This document shows, piece by piece, positions 63,513 to 64,000 of a DNA stretch of 64,000 nt. Every line of letters begins with the position of its first letter. Position 1 is the stretch's first letter. The position numbers and the translations under genes are program-made. The notes below the pieces were generated by a model. The model was not told the DNA's origin. It saw only the letters and a program-made list of their open reading frames with translations, and searched no databases. This stretch comes from Ruegeria aquimaris (GTDB lineage: Bacteria; Pseudomonadota; Alphaproteobacteria; Rhodobacterales; Rhodobacteraceae), in assembly GCF_025751555.1 (NCBI RefSeq), contig NZ_JAOWLB010000003.1, positions 310,001-374,000 of the forward strand, given 5' to 3'.

Positions 63513-64000
63513 ATGCAGAACCGCCGCTCCAAACTGGCCGACTTGCCGCCCGGCACCGACAGCCCGCTCAGCGCCGCGATCTCTGGGCGCGACCGCTCGG
63601 CGGTCAAAATGGCGACCGACGCGGTGCGCCACGGCGATTGCATGCTGGCCTACCAGCCGGTGCTACAGGCCCGCCCGCCGCACACAGTCGCCTTCTGGGA
63701 AGGCTTCATTCGCGTGCTTGACGAGACCGGCCGCCAGATCCCCGCCCGCGATTTCATGCCCCAGGTCGAAAACACCGAGATCGGGCGCGAACTGGACCGC
63801 ATCGCGCTCGACACCGGCCTCCGCCTCCTAAGGGAAAAACAGGACATCCGCCTGTCGATCAACATGTCGGCCCGCTCCATCGGCTTTCAGTCCTGGATGC
63901 AGACTCTGGAGCAGCACCTGTCCCGCGACCCGTCGCTCGGCGAACGGCTGATCCTCGAAATCAACCAGACCTCGGCCATGGCGACACCGGAACTGGTGAT
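63513..64000 (+). CDS. EAL-domain protein (5' part)
   Basis: The frame is open to the window edge (162 residues seen). The N-terminal 38 residues are variable; then EAL-like segments: CMLAYQPVLQ, FWEGFIRVLDETGRQIPARDFM (EGF in place of EAL), RLSINMSARSIG with the conserved Asn, and LILEINQTSA. It belongs to the c-di-GMP phosphodiesterase family. Loss of the canonical EAL may reduce catalysis. The rest is cut off. Confidence 0.8.
   Translation, partial: MQNRRSKLADLPPGTDSPLSAAISGRDRSAVKMATDAVRHGDCMLAYQPVLQARPPHTVAFWEGFIRVLDETGRQIPARDFMPQVENTEIGRELDRIALDTGLRLLREKQDIRLSINMSARSIGFQSWMQTLEQHLSRDPSLGERLILEINQTSAMATPELV

Overview
The window is a stretch of chromosome from an alphaproteobacterium of the order Rhodobacterales, most likely a Ruegeria-like member of the Roseobacter group. 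This is inferred from the high-GC coding sequence, the sdhCDAB / mdh / sucCD / sucAB / lpd layout, an SucB with two lipoyl domains, ethylmalonyl-CoA pathway genes next to a luxI/luxR pair, and families typical of the order (TIGR02186, TIGR02302, DUF1194, an H-NS-like protein, the zinc-ribbon gene divergent from ftsEX). No rRNA, tRNA, insertion sequence, prophage, CRISPR array or plasmid backbone was seen. Coding density is above 90 percent and the content is mainly core metabolism.

Layout. Positions 1-7000 hold a VOC-family enzyme, a branched-chain amino-acid unit (leucine dehydrogenase, divergent Lrp-type regulator, aminotransferase), an AbrB-family membrane protein, a stress protein, a DsbA-like isomerase and the Nfu-TsaB-RimI genes. 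Positions 7.1-11.9 kb hold a complete BMP-type nucleoside ABC importer. Positions 11.9-14.6 kb hold a tandem pair of TauE/SafE permeases with TIGR02186. Positions 14.6-18.6 kb hold an SDR, a RecD-like helicase and a quorum-sensing unit (72-aa ORF, luxR, luxI).

From 18.7 to 34.2 kb the ethylmalonyl-CoA pathway genes ccr, ecm, mch and mcl2 surround an H-NS-like gene, deoD, a DUF1989 gene and the sdhCDAB operon. From 34.4 to 48.6 kb the TCA genes continue: mdh, then sucC, a lipoprotein gene, sucD, DUF805, a hydrolase, sucA, sucB, an 89-aa gene and lpd. Acetyl-CoA assimilation and 2-oxoglutarate-to-malate oxidation are therefore encoded side by side.

From 48.7 to 64 kb come an adenylate cyclase, an arylamine N-acetyltransferase, plsC-ftsX-ftsE, a zinc-ribbon membrane protein, TIGR02302, lysA, DUF2834, a tiny lipoprotein, argH, a TlpA-like protein, a nitronate monooxygenase, a sterol-desaturase-type hydroxylase and the start of an EAL-domain protein.

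No wholly new multi-gene system is evident. The most interesting signals are regulatory. Matching pairs of a 10-bp palindrome TGTGATCACA, 21 bp apart, lie about 115-140 bp upstream of both sdhC and sucC. A 12-mer is shared by the ccr and ecm promoters. A structured leader precedes a small secreted protein gene. A dispersed intergenic element has an apparently covarying hairpin. Several short genes are also described (50, 43, 68 and 72 aa).
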